64,000 bases of DNA from AV40 sp038230255. Its GTDB lineage: Bacteria > Verrucomicrobiota > Verrucomicrobiia > Chthoniobacterales > UBA10450. Numbering within the stretch: position 1 is the first letter of the stretch; each line of letters begins with the position of its first letter. Under the pieces are notes generated by a model, which was not told the origin of the DNA, did no database searches, and saw nothing but the letters and a program-made list of their open reading frames with translations. Made by a program: the position numbers and the translations under genes. The stretch is taken from positions 186,001 to 250,000 of the forward strand of contig JBBRNP010000002.1 of assembly GCA_038230255.1 (NCBI GenBank), in the 5' to 3' direction. This document shows, piece after piece, positions 48,474-57,688 of the stretch.

Positions 48474-49225
48474 AATTGTTGGGCCGGACTGATGTAGCCG
48501 AGCAAGACGGCAATCGGAATCGAGACGTAGCCGATGAAAAGCAGCCAGGCAAAAATTCGTCCGCCGATCGCCAGCCCCGGCGTCAGTTTCTGATTAGTTG
48601 AGCCGAGCGATTGAAAGAAGCTCGATGAGCCGTGCGTCAGGTGAAGTGTCAGGAGAAACAGACCGACAATGTAAAAGCTCGATACGTAAACGTTTTGGAA
48701 TCCGTAAACCATCATCGAATAAACGTCGTAGTGATTGAGCGGATCGAGTTTGAGGAGCGGGAATTGCGGATTGAATTTGCGCGCGGTGAAGTGGAGCAGA
48801 TGAAAAATGATGAAGGCCAGCACGACCAATCCGCTAACGACCATGTGACGCGAGGCCCAGCTTGCCTTCACGTATTGTCTGTCGATGTACGGCTCGGGAC
48901 GCGCGCGGCGATTTTCAATCGCGAGGAGAATTGTGAAATAAATATGCAAAATCACCGCGGTCAGCAGAAACGCGCGAATCAGCCAAAGGAGCGGACCTAA
49001 GTCGCGAAGATGCTGCGAGTAGGCATTGATCCATTCCGGCCCGAGAAAAATTTGCAGATTGCCCAAGAGATGGCCGATGACGAAGAGAATCAGAATTACG
49101 CCCGTTACGGCGACGATCATCTTTCGGCCGACCGACGAATGACAAAAATCCGAAATGAAGCCGCGAGGCTTCGTTCGAACCGCAGCGGCAGCGGCGGATT
49201 GCGGTCCTGATTTTTGATCGATCAT
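48470..49225 (-). CDS. sdhC: succinate dehydrogenase cytochrome b558 subunit
   Basis: A 251-residue five-helix membrane subunit with likely heme-ligand histidines in VIGHLLGNLQIF, VILHIYFTILL, SRHMVVSGLVV, FHLLHFTARKF and LHLTHGSSSFFQ. A single SdhC without SdhD marks the type B enzyme that carries two hemes and reduces quinone. Overlaps pyrE upstream and sdhA downstream by four bases each. Confidence 0.94.
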   Translation of the reverse strand: MIDQKSGPQSAAAAAVRTKPRGFISDFCHSSVGRKMIVAVTGVILILFVIGHLLGNLQIFLGPEWINAYSQHLRDLGPLLWLIRAFLLTAVILHIYFTILLAIENRRARPEPYIDRQYVKASWASRHMVVSGLVVLAFIIFHLLHFTARKFNPQFPLLKLDPLNHYDVYSMMVYGFQNVYVSSFYIVGLFLLTLHLTHGSSSFFQSLGSTNQKLTPGLAIGGRIFAWLLFIGYVSIPIAVLLGYISPAQQL

Positions 49226-49788
49226 TTGCTTCCGGGTTTTACGGCGGAGATTTTAGCGAGATCAGCTGGCAATTTATCTGCTGCAAAATTTTCCACGTTC
49301 ATTTCCACCAAACTAACGAATGGACAACCGAAGTCCGGTTTGGTTTTGCCGCTTCGATCGACAATCACGCCGACCGCGACGACAACTCCGCCGTTCGCGC
49401 GGACGATATCGATTGTTTCCTGAACGCGACCACCGCGAGTGACGACGTCTTCTACGACGACGAATTTTTCGTTCTTGTCGATCTTGAATCCGCGGCGAAG
49501 CACCAATTTCCCGTCCTCTTTTTCGACGAAGATATGGCGTTTGCCTAACGAGCGCCCGACTTCCTGTCCGACGATAATCCCGCCGAGGGCAGGGGAGATG
49601 ACTGAATCGGAACCGAGGCCGCGCAATTTTTCAGCGAGCATCTTGCAGACGCGCTCGGCGATGTCGGTGTGCTGAAGGAGAATGGCGCACTGAAAATATT
49701 CCCGGCTGTGCAATCCCGAGCGCAAAACGAAATGGCCGTCGAGTAACGCCCCGGTTGTTCGAAACAATGCGAGCAGATCTTCGCTCAT
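49222..49788 (-). CDS. pyrE: orotate phosphoribosyltransferase
   Basis: A 188-residue type I PRTase. The PRPP loop is VVVEDVVTRGGR; the N-terminal hood has GHFVLRSGLHSREYFQCA, and the flexible loop has KEDGKLVLRRGF. Makes OMP from orotate and PRPP. It is placed between a RidA gene (no gap) and sdhC (four-base overlap), so pyrimidine synthesis and succinate dehydrogenase genes share a transcript here. Confidence 0.95.
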   Translation of the reverse strand: MSEDLLALFRTTGALLDGHFVLRSGLHSREYFQCAILLQHTDIAERVCKMLAEKLRGLGSDSVISPALGGIIVGQEVGRSLGKRHIFVEKEDGKLVLRRGFKIDKNEKFVVVEDVVTRGGRVQETIDIVRANGGVVVAVGVIVDRSGKTKPDFGCPFVSLVEMNVENFAADKLPADLAKISAVKPGSK

Positions 49789-50211
49789 CTACCCAGAGGT
49801 ATCAGCGGCGGCTTCAGCCGATGAACCGCCGGAGTCCGCGACCGCGATTGTTTCAATTTCCACCCGCGCACCTTTTGGCAACGCGGCCACCTGCACAGTC
49901 GAACGCGCCGGAGGGGCTTGCTTGAAATAGGAGCCGTAGATCTCGTTCACGGTTTGGAAATCGCCGAGATCGGCGAGGAAAATCGTCGTCTTCACTACGT
50001 TGTCGCAAGTGAGACCGTCCGCTTTCAAAATGGCAGTGATGTTGTCCATGACGCGTCGCGTTTGTGCATCGATACCGCCAGCCACAATCTGACCGCTTTT
50101 CGGATCGAGCGGAATTTGGCCGGCGCAGTAAATCGTCGATCCAACGCGCACAGCCTGAGAGTAAGGCCCGAAGGCTGCTGGAGCGTCCGAAGTGGAGATG
50201 ATTTTCTTCAT
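49789..50211 (-). CDS. ridA: RidA family enamine/imine deaminase
   Basis: 140 residues with the archetypal RidA pattern: SDAPAAFGPYSQAV, STIYCAGQIPLDP, the conserved Arg in PPARSTVQVAALPKGARVEIE and the terminal Glu. It hydrolyses reactive 2-aminoacrylate-type enamines formed by PLP dehydratases. Different from the muconate-deaminase-like RidA at 24438. Its stop abuts pyrE. The last ten residues are Ser/Ala-rich. Confidence 0.94.
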   Translation of the reverse strand: MKKIISTSDAPAAFGPYSQAVRVGSTIYCAGQIPLDPKSGQIVAGGIDAQTRRVMDNITAILKADGLTCDNVVKTTIFLADLGDFQTVNEIYGSYFKQAPPARSTVQVAALPKGARVEIETIAVADSGGSSAEAAADTSG

Positions 50212-50277
50212 AATTTCAGCTTAGCGAGTGCGCCGTAGAATGACAAATGACCGAATCTCGCCGATACTAGAAACTCA

Positions 50278-53277
50278 ATGGTCGGGTGGATTTTAAAGAA
50301 GATAGTCGGCTCGAAAAACCAGCGCGAGCTAAGGCGATTGGCGCCCATGGTTCGCCGAATCAACGAGTTCGACGAGCAGCTCAAGAGCTTGTCCGACGAC
50401 GCGTTGCGGTTGAAAACGGCGGCCTGGAAGGACGAGCTGGCGAAGATTTCAGACCCGGAAGAGCAATGGCAGCGGCTCGATGAGATTTTGCCGGAAGCAT
50501 TTGCGGTGGTAAAGAACGCGGCCCGGCGCCTGAAAGAGCGACGGCACTCTTTCAGTGTCGTCGAACAGCCGATGACGTGGGACATGGTGCACTTTGATGT
50601 GCAGTTGGTTGGCGGAATGGTTTTGCATCGCGGGCGAATCGCCGAAATGGCGACGGGCGAAGGCAAGACTTTGGTCGCGACGTTGCCGCTGTATTTGAAC
50701 GCGCTGGCCGGACGCGGCTCTCATCTGGTGACGGTGAATGATTACCTCGCCCGACGCGACGCGGAATGGATGGGAGCGCTCTACAATTTCCTTGGACTGA
50801 CCGTTGGTTGCATTCAACACGACCAGGAACCGGACGTTCGTCGCCAACAGTACGCCTGCCATATCACTTACGGGACGAACAGCGAGTTTGGTTTCGATTA
50901 CTTGCGCGACAATGGAATGGCCACAACGCGCGAGCAACAAGTCCAGCGCGGTTACCATTACGCAATTGTCGATGAAGTGGACTCGATCTTGATCGATGAA
51001 GCGCGCACGCCGCTCATCATCAGCGGTCCGGCCACCATCTCAACGCATCAGTACGATAAATGGAAGCCGTTGATCGAGCAGTTGGTAAGGAAACAAACGA
51101 TGTTGTGCAATCGCATAGCGAGCGAAGCAGCGGAGAAATTTGAGCAAGGCGATGTCGAAATGGGCGGCCGGCTCATGTTCAAAGTGAAATTGGGTCAGCC
51201 GCGCAACAAGCAGTTGCTCCGGATGATGGAAGACCCGGACAAGCGTCGTGCGATCGACAAAGCCGAGCTTTCGTTCTACACCGACACGCGCAAGGAAGAA
51301 CTGTTCCTGCTCAAAGAGGAGTTGTTTTTCACGATCGATGAGAAATCGAACGAGTCGGATTTGTCGGAGCAAGGCCGCGCGTTTTTGAACCCGGACGATC
51401 CGAATTCATTCGTGTTACCGGATTTAATCAGCGAATTCACCGAAATCGATCTCGATCCGAGTTTGTCAGACGAAGAGAAAGACAAGAGGAAATCGGAGCG
51501 ACAGCAGCATTGCGACGAGCAAGCGGAGCGGATCCATAACATTTCGAATTTGCTCCGCGCTTACTGTGTGTTCGACAAAGATGTCCAGTACGTCGTCGAA
51601 GAGAACAAGGTCGTCATTGTTGATGAATTCACCGGCCGCAAAATGCCGGGGCGACGCTGGAGCGACGGATTGCATCAAGCCGTCGAGGCGAAAGAGGGCG
51701 TGCAGATCGACCGCGAGACGCAAACGCTGGCGACGATCACGATTCAAAATTATTTTCGGCTCTACCAGAAGCTCGGCGGGATGACCGGTACCGCGGAAAC
51801 CGAGGCGGCCGAGTTTCACGACATTTACAAGCTGGACGTGAACGTAATTCCCACCAATCGACCGGTAGCGCGCAAAGATCACAACGATCGGATCTACAAA
51901 ACGCGGCGGGAAAAATACAACGCGGTCATCAACGAAATTAGGGACCACCACACCAATCAGCAACCGGTGCTGGTCGGCACCGTCAGCGTGGAAGCGTCGG
52001 AGTTGTTAAGCCGAATGCTGAAGCGGGAGAAAATTCCGCACAACGTGTTGAACGCGAAGTTTCATATGCAGGAAGCGGAGATCGTTCAGCGAGCCGGACA
52101 GCCGGGAACAGTCACGATTTCGACGAACATGGCCGGCCGCGGGACCGATATTAAGCTCGGGGCGGGCGTGGCGGAGAAAGGCGGGCTCTTTGTTATCGGC
52201 ACCGAACGGCACGAAGCGCGCCGGATCGATCGACAACTTCGAGGGCGTTGCGCGCGCCAGGGCGACCCCGGCGGATCACGATTTTATGTCAGCTTCGAGG
52301 ACGATCTCATGCGGAACTTCGGCGCAGCCGACCGGATGACGAAGATCATGGAGCGCTTCGGGCTCGAAGAAGGACAAGAGCTGGAGCATCGCTGGTTGAA
52401 CAAATCGGTCGAGACGGCGCAGAAGCGGGTCGAGCAACGCAATTATCTCATCCGAAAACGCACGCTCGATTTCGACGACGTGATGAACATGCAGCGCGAA
52501 GTCGTTTACACCTACCGAAATGAAGTGATCGATTCGGAAGTTCCGCGCACGCTGATTTACGAAGTGATTGATGAAGCGGTGCCGACGAAGTTGAAAGAGT
52601 ATCTCGAGGACGATGAGCCCAACTACGGCGGTCTGATTCACTGGGTGAACACGACGTTTCCGCTCGGGCTAACGAAAGAGAAAGCGCAATTCGAGACCCG
52701 CAGCGCGGATGAAAATGCACAGTTTCTGATTGCCAAGATCAAGGAATCCTACGAGCGCAAATCGAGTCACGAGGAACCGACCGCGGTCAAGAGTCTCGAA
52801 CGCTACATCATCCTGAACGCGATCGATCGTCTCTGGCAGGAACATCTCTACGCGATGGACGCGTTGCGAGAAGGCGTTTATCTCCGCGGCTACGCCCAAA
52901 AAGATCCGTTGATCGAATACAAAACCGAGGCTTACGACATGTTCGTTGACCTGATGGTGAACATTAAGAACGAAGTGCTCCACAATCTTTTCCGGAGCAC
53001 ATCGAACCTGCAGGCGTTCGAGAATTTCCTCGCAAGTCTGCCTCAATTTTTGCTCCGCGAAGACGCGCCGGCAGCGCCAACGGCGAACGCGCCCGCTCGC
53101 GCGCGTCAAGCACAGCCGGTTGGCGCGATGGCCGGAGTCGCATTGGACGGCGATGGCGCGGGAGAGATGTCGGTCGATCTGCCGGCGCGGCGTTCGCTGC
53201 CAAAAGTCGGACGAAACGAGCCTTGTCCGTGCGGAAGCGGTAAAAAATATAAGAACTGTTGCGGCCGCACTGCTTAG
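50278..53277 (+). CDS. secA: preprotein translocase ATPase SecA
   Basis: 999 residues, longer than E. coli SecA (901). Walker A MATGEGKTLVA (about 124-134), DEVDSILIDEARTPL, the preprotein-binding domain with extra charged sequence around residues 330-430, the second helicase fold TNMAGRGTDIKLG, and a C-terminal zinc-binding SEC-C motif PCPCGSGKKYKNCCG. It drives secretory proteins through SecYEG. Divergent from ridA. Confidence 0.97.
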   Translation: MVGWILKKIVGSKNQRELRRLAPMVRRINEFDEQLKSLSDDALRLKTAAWKDELAKISDPEEQWQRLDEILPEAFAVVKNAARRLKERRHSFSVVEQPMTWDMVHFDVQLVGGMVLHRGRIAEMATGEGKTLVATLPLYLNALAGRGSHLVTVNDYLARRDAEWMGALYNFLGLTVGCIQHDQEPDVRRQQYACHITYGTNSEFGFDYLRDNGMATTREQQVQRGYHYAIVDEVDSILIDEARTPLIISGPATISTHQYDKWKPLIEQLVRKQTMLCNRIASEAAEKFEQGDVEMGGRLMFKVKLGQPRNKQLLRMMEDPDKRRAIDKAELSFYTDTRKEELFLLKEELFFTIDEKSNESDLSEQGRAFLNPDDPNSFVLPDLISEFTEIDLDPSLSDEEKDKRKSERQQHCDEQAERIHNISNLLRAYCVFDKDVQYVVEENKVVIVDEFTGRKMPGRRWSDGLHQAVEAKEGVQIDRETQTLATITIQNYFRLYQKLGGMTGTAETEAAEFHDIYKLDVNVIPTNRPVARKDHNDRIYKTRREKYNAVINEIRDHHTNQQPVLVGTVSVEASELLSRMLKREKIPHNVLNAKFHMQEAEIVQRAGQPGTVTISTNMAGRGTDIKLGAGVAEKGGLFVIGTERHEARRIDRQLRGRCARQGDPGGSRFYVSFEDDLMRNFGAADRMTKIMERFGLEEGQELEHRWLNKSVETAQKRVEQRNYLIRKRTLDFDDVMNMQREVVYTYRNEVIDSEVPRTLIYEVIDEAVPTKLKEYLEDDEPNYGGLIHWVNTTFPLGLTKEKAQFETRSADENAQFLIAKIKESYERKSSHEEPTAVKSLERYIILNAIDRLWQEHLYAMDALREGVYLRGYAQKDPLIEYKTEAYDMFVDLMVNIKNEVLHNLFRSTSNLQAFENFLASLPQFLLREDAPAAPTANAPARARQAQPVGAMAGVALDGDGAGEMSVDLPARRSLPKVGRNEPCPCGSGKKYKNCCGRTA

Positions 53278-53278
53278 C

Positions 53279-53300
53279 TTCGAAAGTGCTCGCTTTCGAA
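53279..53300 (+). terminator. hairpin after secA
   Basis: Perfect 8-bp stem TTCGAAAG / CTTTCGAA with a 6-base loop, two bases past the secA stop. It lacks a strong T run, so it may be a weak terminator or an mRNA-stabilising stem. Confidence 0.5.
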
Positions 53301-53340
53301 ATCCGAGATTTGTTTTATTCTAGAAACCCTTTCATTGATC

Positions 53341-53754
53341 ATGCAAACAATTCACTCGCGACGAATCATCGCGCTCCTGCTCGTTGCAACTTTGCTGATG
53401 GGTTGCGGGTCCCGTCGCACCATTCGGGAATACCGCACGGACTCCGCGGGCCGAACCGTGATGAGCAACGTGACCGAAGAGCAATACTGGAAAGAGAAGG
53501 TAGATGAACGGATCGCGGCCGAGATTGCGAAGGAAAAGCCCGAGGCCGGCTACGACACATGGCAGAATTACTGGCGTTGGTGGTACAGCGTTTTACGGCG
53601 AAAGAAGAAGCCGCCATTCAAGTCCCAGGAGTTCAAAAAGTCGGAAGACCTGGTGAATTACATCAAAGAAAAACGGCGCGCCAAAGGATTGCCGACCTAC
53701 GAGGACGGACCCGCCGTTACCCCGAACCAACGTGAGGAACCTCCGACTGGCTAA
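53341..53754 (+). CDS. lipoprotein of unknown function
   Basis: 137 residues from ATG 53341. Lipobox LLMGC (Cys about 21) after a hydrophobic signal, then a charged mature domain with GYDTWQNYWRWWYSVLRRKK and a Lys-rich C-terminus. No family recognised. It is probably a periplasm-facing membrane lipoprotein. Confidence 0.7.
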   Translation: MQTIHSRRIIALLLVATLLMGCGSRRTIREYRTDSAGRTVMSNVTEEQYWKEKVDERIAAEIAKEKPEAGYDTWQNYWRWWYSVLRRKKKPPFKSQEFKKSEDLVNYIKEKRRAKGLPTYEDGPAVTPNQREEPPTG

Positions 53755-53789
53755 TTGATCGCGCTATGCGGGTTGCGTATTCCGCCCTT

Positions 53790-53823
53790 CGAGGGGGAGA
53801 TTTTTCGCTCCGCTCGGAATGAC
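53790..53823. repeat. CGGAATGACA-type dispersed repeat at the MFS gene start
   Basis: GAGATTTTTCGCTCCGCTCGGAATGACA is the same repeat type as at 43975 and 46514. The ATG inside CGGAATGACA is the start codon of the MFS gene. Confidence 0.7.
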
Positions 53824-55258
53824 AGCGCGAGAAATAGGCGAAACGATTGAGTCGTACGTGCCAGCGCGGCTGGATCGATTGCCGTGGAGTCGCTGGCACT
53901 GGTTAATCGTCATATCGCTCGGAGCGACGTGGATTCTTGATGGGCTCGAAGTCACTCTCGCCGGTTCGTTAGGCGGAATCCTAACCCGACACGAGACACT
54001 CGGTCTGACGGATACCGAAGTCGGCGCGACCGCGACCTGCTATCTCGCCGGAGCGGTGATCGGTGCGCTGTTGTTTGGCTATGGAACGGACCGATTCGGT
54101 CGAAAGAAATTGTTCTTCATTACGGTCGCCGTCTATCTCATTGGAACAGCGCTCTCGGCCTTTTCATGGAATTTCGCGAGTTACGCCTTTTTCCGCGCGC
54201 TGACCGGCGCCGGAATAGGTGGAGAATACGCTGCGATCAACTCGGCAATCGACGAACTGATTCCAGCGCGGGTGCGTGGTCGTGTTGACTTAATGATCAA
54301 CGGTTCCTACTGGGTTGGCGCGGCTCTTGGTTCAGGGGCGACTGTCATCTTGCTCGATCCGAATCGATTTCCGATCTCGTTAGGCTGGCGCTTTGCGTTT
54401 GGAATCGGCGCGACTCTCGGCCTCGTTGTAATTTTCTTTCGCCGCTGGATCCCGGAGAGCCCGCGCTGGTTAATGATTCACGGACGAAACGCTGAGGCGG
54501 AAGAGATTGTCGATGAAATCGAGGGCCGATTTGTATCCAATCCCGAAACCTTGCCGGCACATGAGTCTCCGCCAACCCGGATCCACACCCGAACGCACAC
54601 ACCATGGCGGGAGATTTGGAATGCAGTCGTGCACCAACATCGGCATCGTTCCTTTCTCGGTTTCGTCCTGATGCTGACGCAGGCGTTTTTCTACAACGCG
54701 ATCTTTTTTACTTATGCGCTCGTCTTGATGCGGTTTTACGGGGTTCCCGAACAGAGCGTTGGTGGCTATCTGCTGCCGTTTGCGCTCGGAAACGTGCTCG
54801 GACCAATAGTGCTCGGACATTTTTTCGACACGATTGGCCGCAAAAAGATGATCGCCGCGACTTATGGTGTTTCCGGAATCTTGCTCGCGCTCGCCGGGTG
54901 GCTTTTTCATGCGGGACTGCTAACAGCCCAAACCCAAACGGTGGCGTGGACGATTACTTTCTTCGTCGCCTCGGCTGCCGCCAGTTCGGCTTATTTGACG
55001 GTCAGTGAGATTTTCCCGCTCGAAATTCGCGCATTCGCGATCGCAATCTTTTACGCCGTTGGGACTCTGGCCGGCGGAGTCGGCGCGCCGATACTTTTCG
55101 GATGGATCATTGGCACCGGTTCGCGCGATGCATTGTTCATCGGATATCTGGTCGCAGCGGTGCTGATGATTCTTGGCGCGATTGTTGAACTTTGGCTTGG
55201 TGTCGCGGCCGAACGCAGACCGCTCGAACATGTGGCCGCGCCTTTGTCGAGTCGCTGA
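53819..55258 (+). CDS. MFS transporter, sugar/metabolite:H+ symporter type
   Basis: 479 residues with 12 predicted helices. The MFS motif between TM2 and TM3 reads GYGTDRFGRKKLFF and its counterpart between TM8 and TM9 is GHFFDTIGRKKMIA. Also RALTGAGIGGEYAAINSAIDE in TM4 and RWIPESPRWLMIHGR after TM6, the PESPRWL motif of the sugar-porter group. The N-terminus has WILDGLEVTLAGSLGG, seen in aromatic acid and metabolite porters. The substrate is not decidable. Confidence 0.9.
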   Translation: MTAREIGETIESYVPARLDRLPWSRWHWLIVISLGATWILDGLEVTLAGSLGGILTRHETLGLTDTEVGATATCYLAGAVIGALLFGYGTDRFGRKKLFFITVAVYLIGTALSAFSWNFASYAFFRALTGAGIGGEYAAINSAIDELIPARVRGRVDLMINGSYWVGAALGSGATVILLDPNRFPISLGWRFAFGIGATLGLVVIFFRRWIPESPRWLMIHGRNAEAEEIVDEIEGRFVSNPETLPAHESPPTRIHTRTHTPWREIWNAVVHQHRHRSFLGFVLMLTQAFFYNAIFFTYALVLMRFYGVPEQSVGGYLLPFALGNVLGPIVLGHFFDTIGRKKMIAATYGVSGILLALAGWLFHAGLLTAQTQTVAWTITFFVASAAASSAYLTVSEIFPLEIRAFAIAIFYAVGTLAGGVGAPILFGWIIGTGSRDALFIGYLVAAVLMILGAIVELWLGVAAERRPLEHVAAPLSSR

Positions 55259-55260
55259 CT

Positions 55261-55821
55261 CTAAGCAATCTCGCTTTTGACAGCTAGGATCGACATCTCG
55301 CAAGTATGAATTGGACCTGCGGGCGTCAGTTCGCTGCAATAAAGATGAAACGCGTCCACGCGAAACATTCCGGCATCGAGTTCGGCATTGGACTTTAAAA
55401 ATTTTCGAAGCACCCCGCCATGGACACCGTGACAACGCACGAGCGTGATGTGCGGATGCCATGGACGCAGATCCGGAAGGAGTCCGACAGCCAGTGCCGC
55501 ATCCTGCACCCGCTTGTAAAGTTGAAAAAGATGGGGATGACCCTTCCCAACGCCGATCCAGATGATTTTTGGCGGACCTTTTGCTGGAAACATCCCGATG
55601 CCTTGAAGGGGAAGAAAAAAAGCGCGGAACTCGATCGCGCTCAGGTTTTCGCGCAATTTACGGTCCATATTTTCCGAGACGTCGGGAAAGAAACCGAGCG
55701 TGAGATGCATTTGATTACGCTCGGTCCACCGCACACCGCGAATGCGCGGGTCAAGATCAACGAGGGATTGCTGGATAGCTGGCGGCGGGCTGATCGCAAC
55801 AAAGAGACGCTTGGGTTTCAC
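55261..55821 (-). CDS. thpR: RNA 2',3'-cyclic phosphodiesterase
   Basis: A 186-residue LigT/ThpR protein of the 2H phosphoesterase superfamily. The two catalytic HxTx motifs are MHLTLGFFPD (about 40) and PHITLVRCHG (about 124), symmetric as expected. It opens 2',3'-cyclic phosphates on RNA ends. It overlaps the SDR gene by four bases and converges on the MFS gene. Confidence 0.93.
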   Translation of the reverse strand: MKPKRLFVAISPPPAIQQSLVDLDPRIRGVRWTERNQMHLTLGFFPDVSENMDRKLRENLSAIEFRAFFLPLQGIGMFPAKGPPKIIWIGVGKGHPHLFQLYKRVQDAALAVGLLPDLRPWHPHITLVRCHGVHGGVLRKFLKSNAELDAGMFRVDAFHLYCSELTPAGPIHTCEMSILAVKSEIA

Positions 55822-56702
55822 TTCTGGCCGCGAACTTCCGCGCCAGAGCGCGCTTCGTCGCCGCTTTTACTGACCCGCGGCGGCAGCGATCGATTCACGA
55901 TTTTCATTACGCGCGCGGTCAGGTTCGGAAATAACGCGTTGGCGGCGATGATGAAATAGGCTGACCAAGGCATGACAAGGTTTGGCTTTCCGCGCCGGCA
56001 CGCGTTCAAGATTTTTCGGGCAGCGCGTTCGACCGAAACAGAAGCGAAAGGAATCTTGCGCGACCAATCAAACCGTTTGTATTCGGCCGCATGATCCCCT
56101 TTGAATTTCGCATGGATGTGTGAACCCGTGCGCATCAATCCGGGTGTAACCGTGGTGACGAAGATATTGTCTCGCGCCAGTTCCGCGCGGATCGCGTCTG
56201 AGAAACCGGTGAGCGCGAACTTGCTGGCGGAGTAGGTCGCCATATGCGGCACAGCGATTCTCCCCCCGGTGGAGGAAATATTTACGATGTGGCCGCCGTT
56301 GGCGCGCATCTGGGGCGCGACGAGAAAATAGAGGATGTAAGGCGCCCAGAAATGCAGGCGCATGGCGCGGTCGAAATCTTTGAGCTGCATATGCTCGACT
56401 GGCCCGATCTCGATAATGCCGGCGTTGTTTATCAAGATGTCGATTTTGCCGAAGCGCTGGAGCGTTTGCTGAACTGCGGATTGGATTTGCGCGGTCTCGA
56501 GCAGATCGCATTGAATCGTGAGGACTTCAGTAGCAAAACGATCGAGGTCAGCCTTGGCGCGCGAGAGTTCTTCGGCATCCCGCGCTAAGAGAGCGACCCT
56601 TCCTCCGCGCGCACAAATCTGGCGTGCGATTTCCAACCCAAGGCCGCGCGACCCGCCAGTAATGAGAGCGATTTTATCTTTGAAGAAGCTGAAACGTGAC
56701 AT
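55818..56702 (-). CDS. short-chain dehydrogenase/reductase
   Basis: A 294-residue classical SDR: cofactor loop ALITGGSRGLGLEIARQ (Arg after Ser suggests NADP), NNAGIIEIGP, catalytic Ser in NISSTGGRIA, and TYSASKFALTGF with Tyr-x-x-x-Lys. The C-terminal part, with NLVMPWSAYFIIAANALFP, looks like a membrane-associated helix. The substrate is unknown. Confidence 0.92.
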   Translation of the reverse strand: MSRFSFFKDKIALITGGSRGLGLEIARQICARGGRVALLARDAEELSRAKADLDRFATEVLTIQCDLLETAQIQSAVQQTLQRFGKIDILINNAGIIEIGPVEHMQLKDFDRAMRLHFWAPYILYFLVAPQMRANGGHIVNISSTGGRIAVPHMATYSASKFALTGFSDAIRAELARDNIFVTTVTPGLMRTGSHIHAKFKGDHAAEYKRFDWSRKIPFASVSVERAARKILNACRRGKPNLVMPWSAYFIIAANALFPNLTARVMKIVNRSLPPRVSKSGDEARSGAEVRGQK

Positions 56703-56763
56703 CGTGGATTATCCTACGCTGAAAAGATCAACAAGTCCGACGGTCATATCCCTCGCCACAGTT

Positions 56764-57225
56764 TCAAGAATGTTTTCGATTGAAGCGGGCGACTTCGCGA
56801 GCGGTTTCGCGTTCCACTGCGCGCTTCTTCAAGTCCGCCCGTTTATCGCGAGCGACTTTGCCTTGGCCGACGCCGAGCTCGGCTTTGAGTTTCCCGCTTT
56901 TCCAATAAAGCTTAAGCACGACCAGCGCTCGGCCTTTGACTTGGCTTTCGCCATAAAGTTTGTCGATCTCCTGACGGTGTAGCAGAAGTTTGCGGACACG
57001 TTTTGCCGCGGGGATTTCGTGACTGGCTTTTTCGTAGGGTTGGATGTCGGCGTTATATAAAAAAGCTTCGCCGTTCTCGATGCGCGCGAAAGCATCGCCG
57101 ATGTTGGCCTTGCCGGCCCGGATAGACTTAACTTCGCTGCCTTTCAACTCGATGCCGGCTTCATAGCGCTCGAGGATGTGAAAATCTCGGAGCGCCTTGC
57201 GATTGAGAATCGACTCGGCCGGCAT
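56764..57225 (-). CDS. smpB: SsrA-binding protein SmpB
   Basis: 153 residues with NRKALRDFHILERYEAGIEL, the tmRNA-binding GSEVKSIRAGKANIGDAF, and the basic C-terminal tail DKRADLKKRAVERETAREVA that enters the decoding centre. It rescues stalled ribosomes with tmRNA. No ssrA gene was found next to it in this window. rpoZ lies just upstream on the same strand. Confidence 0.96.
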   Translation of the reverse strand: MPAESILNRKALRDFHILERYEAGIELKGSEVKSIRAGKANIGDAFARIENGEAFLYNADIQPYEKASHEIPAAKRVRKLLLHRQEIDKLYGESQVKGRALVVLKLYWKSGKLKAELGVGQGKVARDKRADLKKRAVERETAREVARFNRKHS

Positions 57226-57251
57226 GATCGCGTGTCAAACGCGATGGAAGC

Positions 57252-57464
57252 TTACGCGTTCTCCGGACCTTTGAGAGGCTCGAACGCGAGCTTACCGGCG
57301 ATGATTTCCTTGAGGGCGATATCGGTCAGCGACATGCGCGGCGTTGTTTCCACCATCGGCCGGTGTCCGAGGCCGAGCTGGCGAACGCGCTTGGAGACAA
57401 CGTTGATCAGGAGTTGCTGATTTGGAATTACTTGAGCTGCTTCCTGGAGGAGTTGAGTCGTCAT
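57252..57464 (-). CDS. rpoZ: DNA-directed RNA polymerase omega subunit
   Basis: 70 residues from ATG 57464 (an upstream in-frame ATG would add 34 residues with no omega similarity). Omega pattern: LLINVVSKRVRQLGLGHRPM and TDIALKEIIAGKL. It helps assemble the beta-prime subunit. smpB is the next gene, 26 bases on. Confidence 0.88.
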   Translation of the reverse strand: MTTQLLQEAAQVIPNQQLLINVVSKRVRQLGLGHRPMVETTPRMSLTDIALKEIIAGKLAFEPLKGPENA

Positions 57465-57688
57465 ATGGCGCAAGGATCTGACGGTGCGGTTGGTTTCCGT
57501 CGGGAATTGAAGAATGGTCGGCGCGCTGGTGGCGAATGCGGAGGGTGTGAGCTGCGACGCGATCATAAAAACGGAGCGCTGACATTGCGAGCGGACGACA
57601 TGCTTGTCAACCGGTTTTGTTGATCTGATGTCGATCTTGGAACTGAAAGATCGACAGGCTCCTTCAGTCTCCGATCAGTGGGCAGCGC

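Noticed and set aside
57600..57688. ACTGAA/TTCAGT hairpin as terminator of the pilin cluster
   Set aside because: Only a 6-bp stem with a long loop and no T run on the relevant strand.
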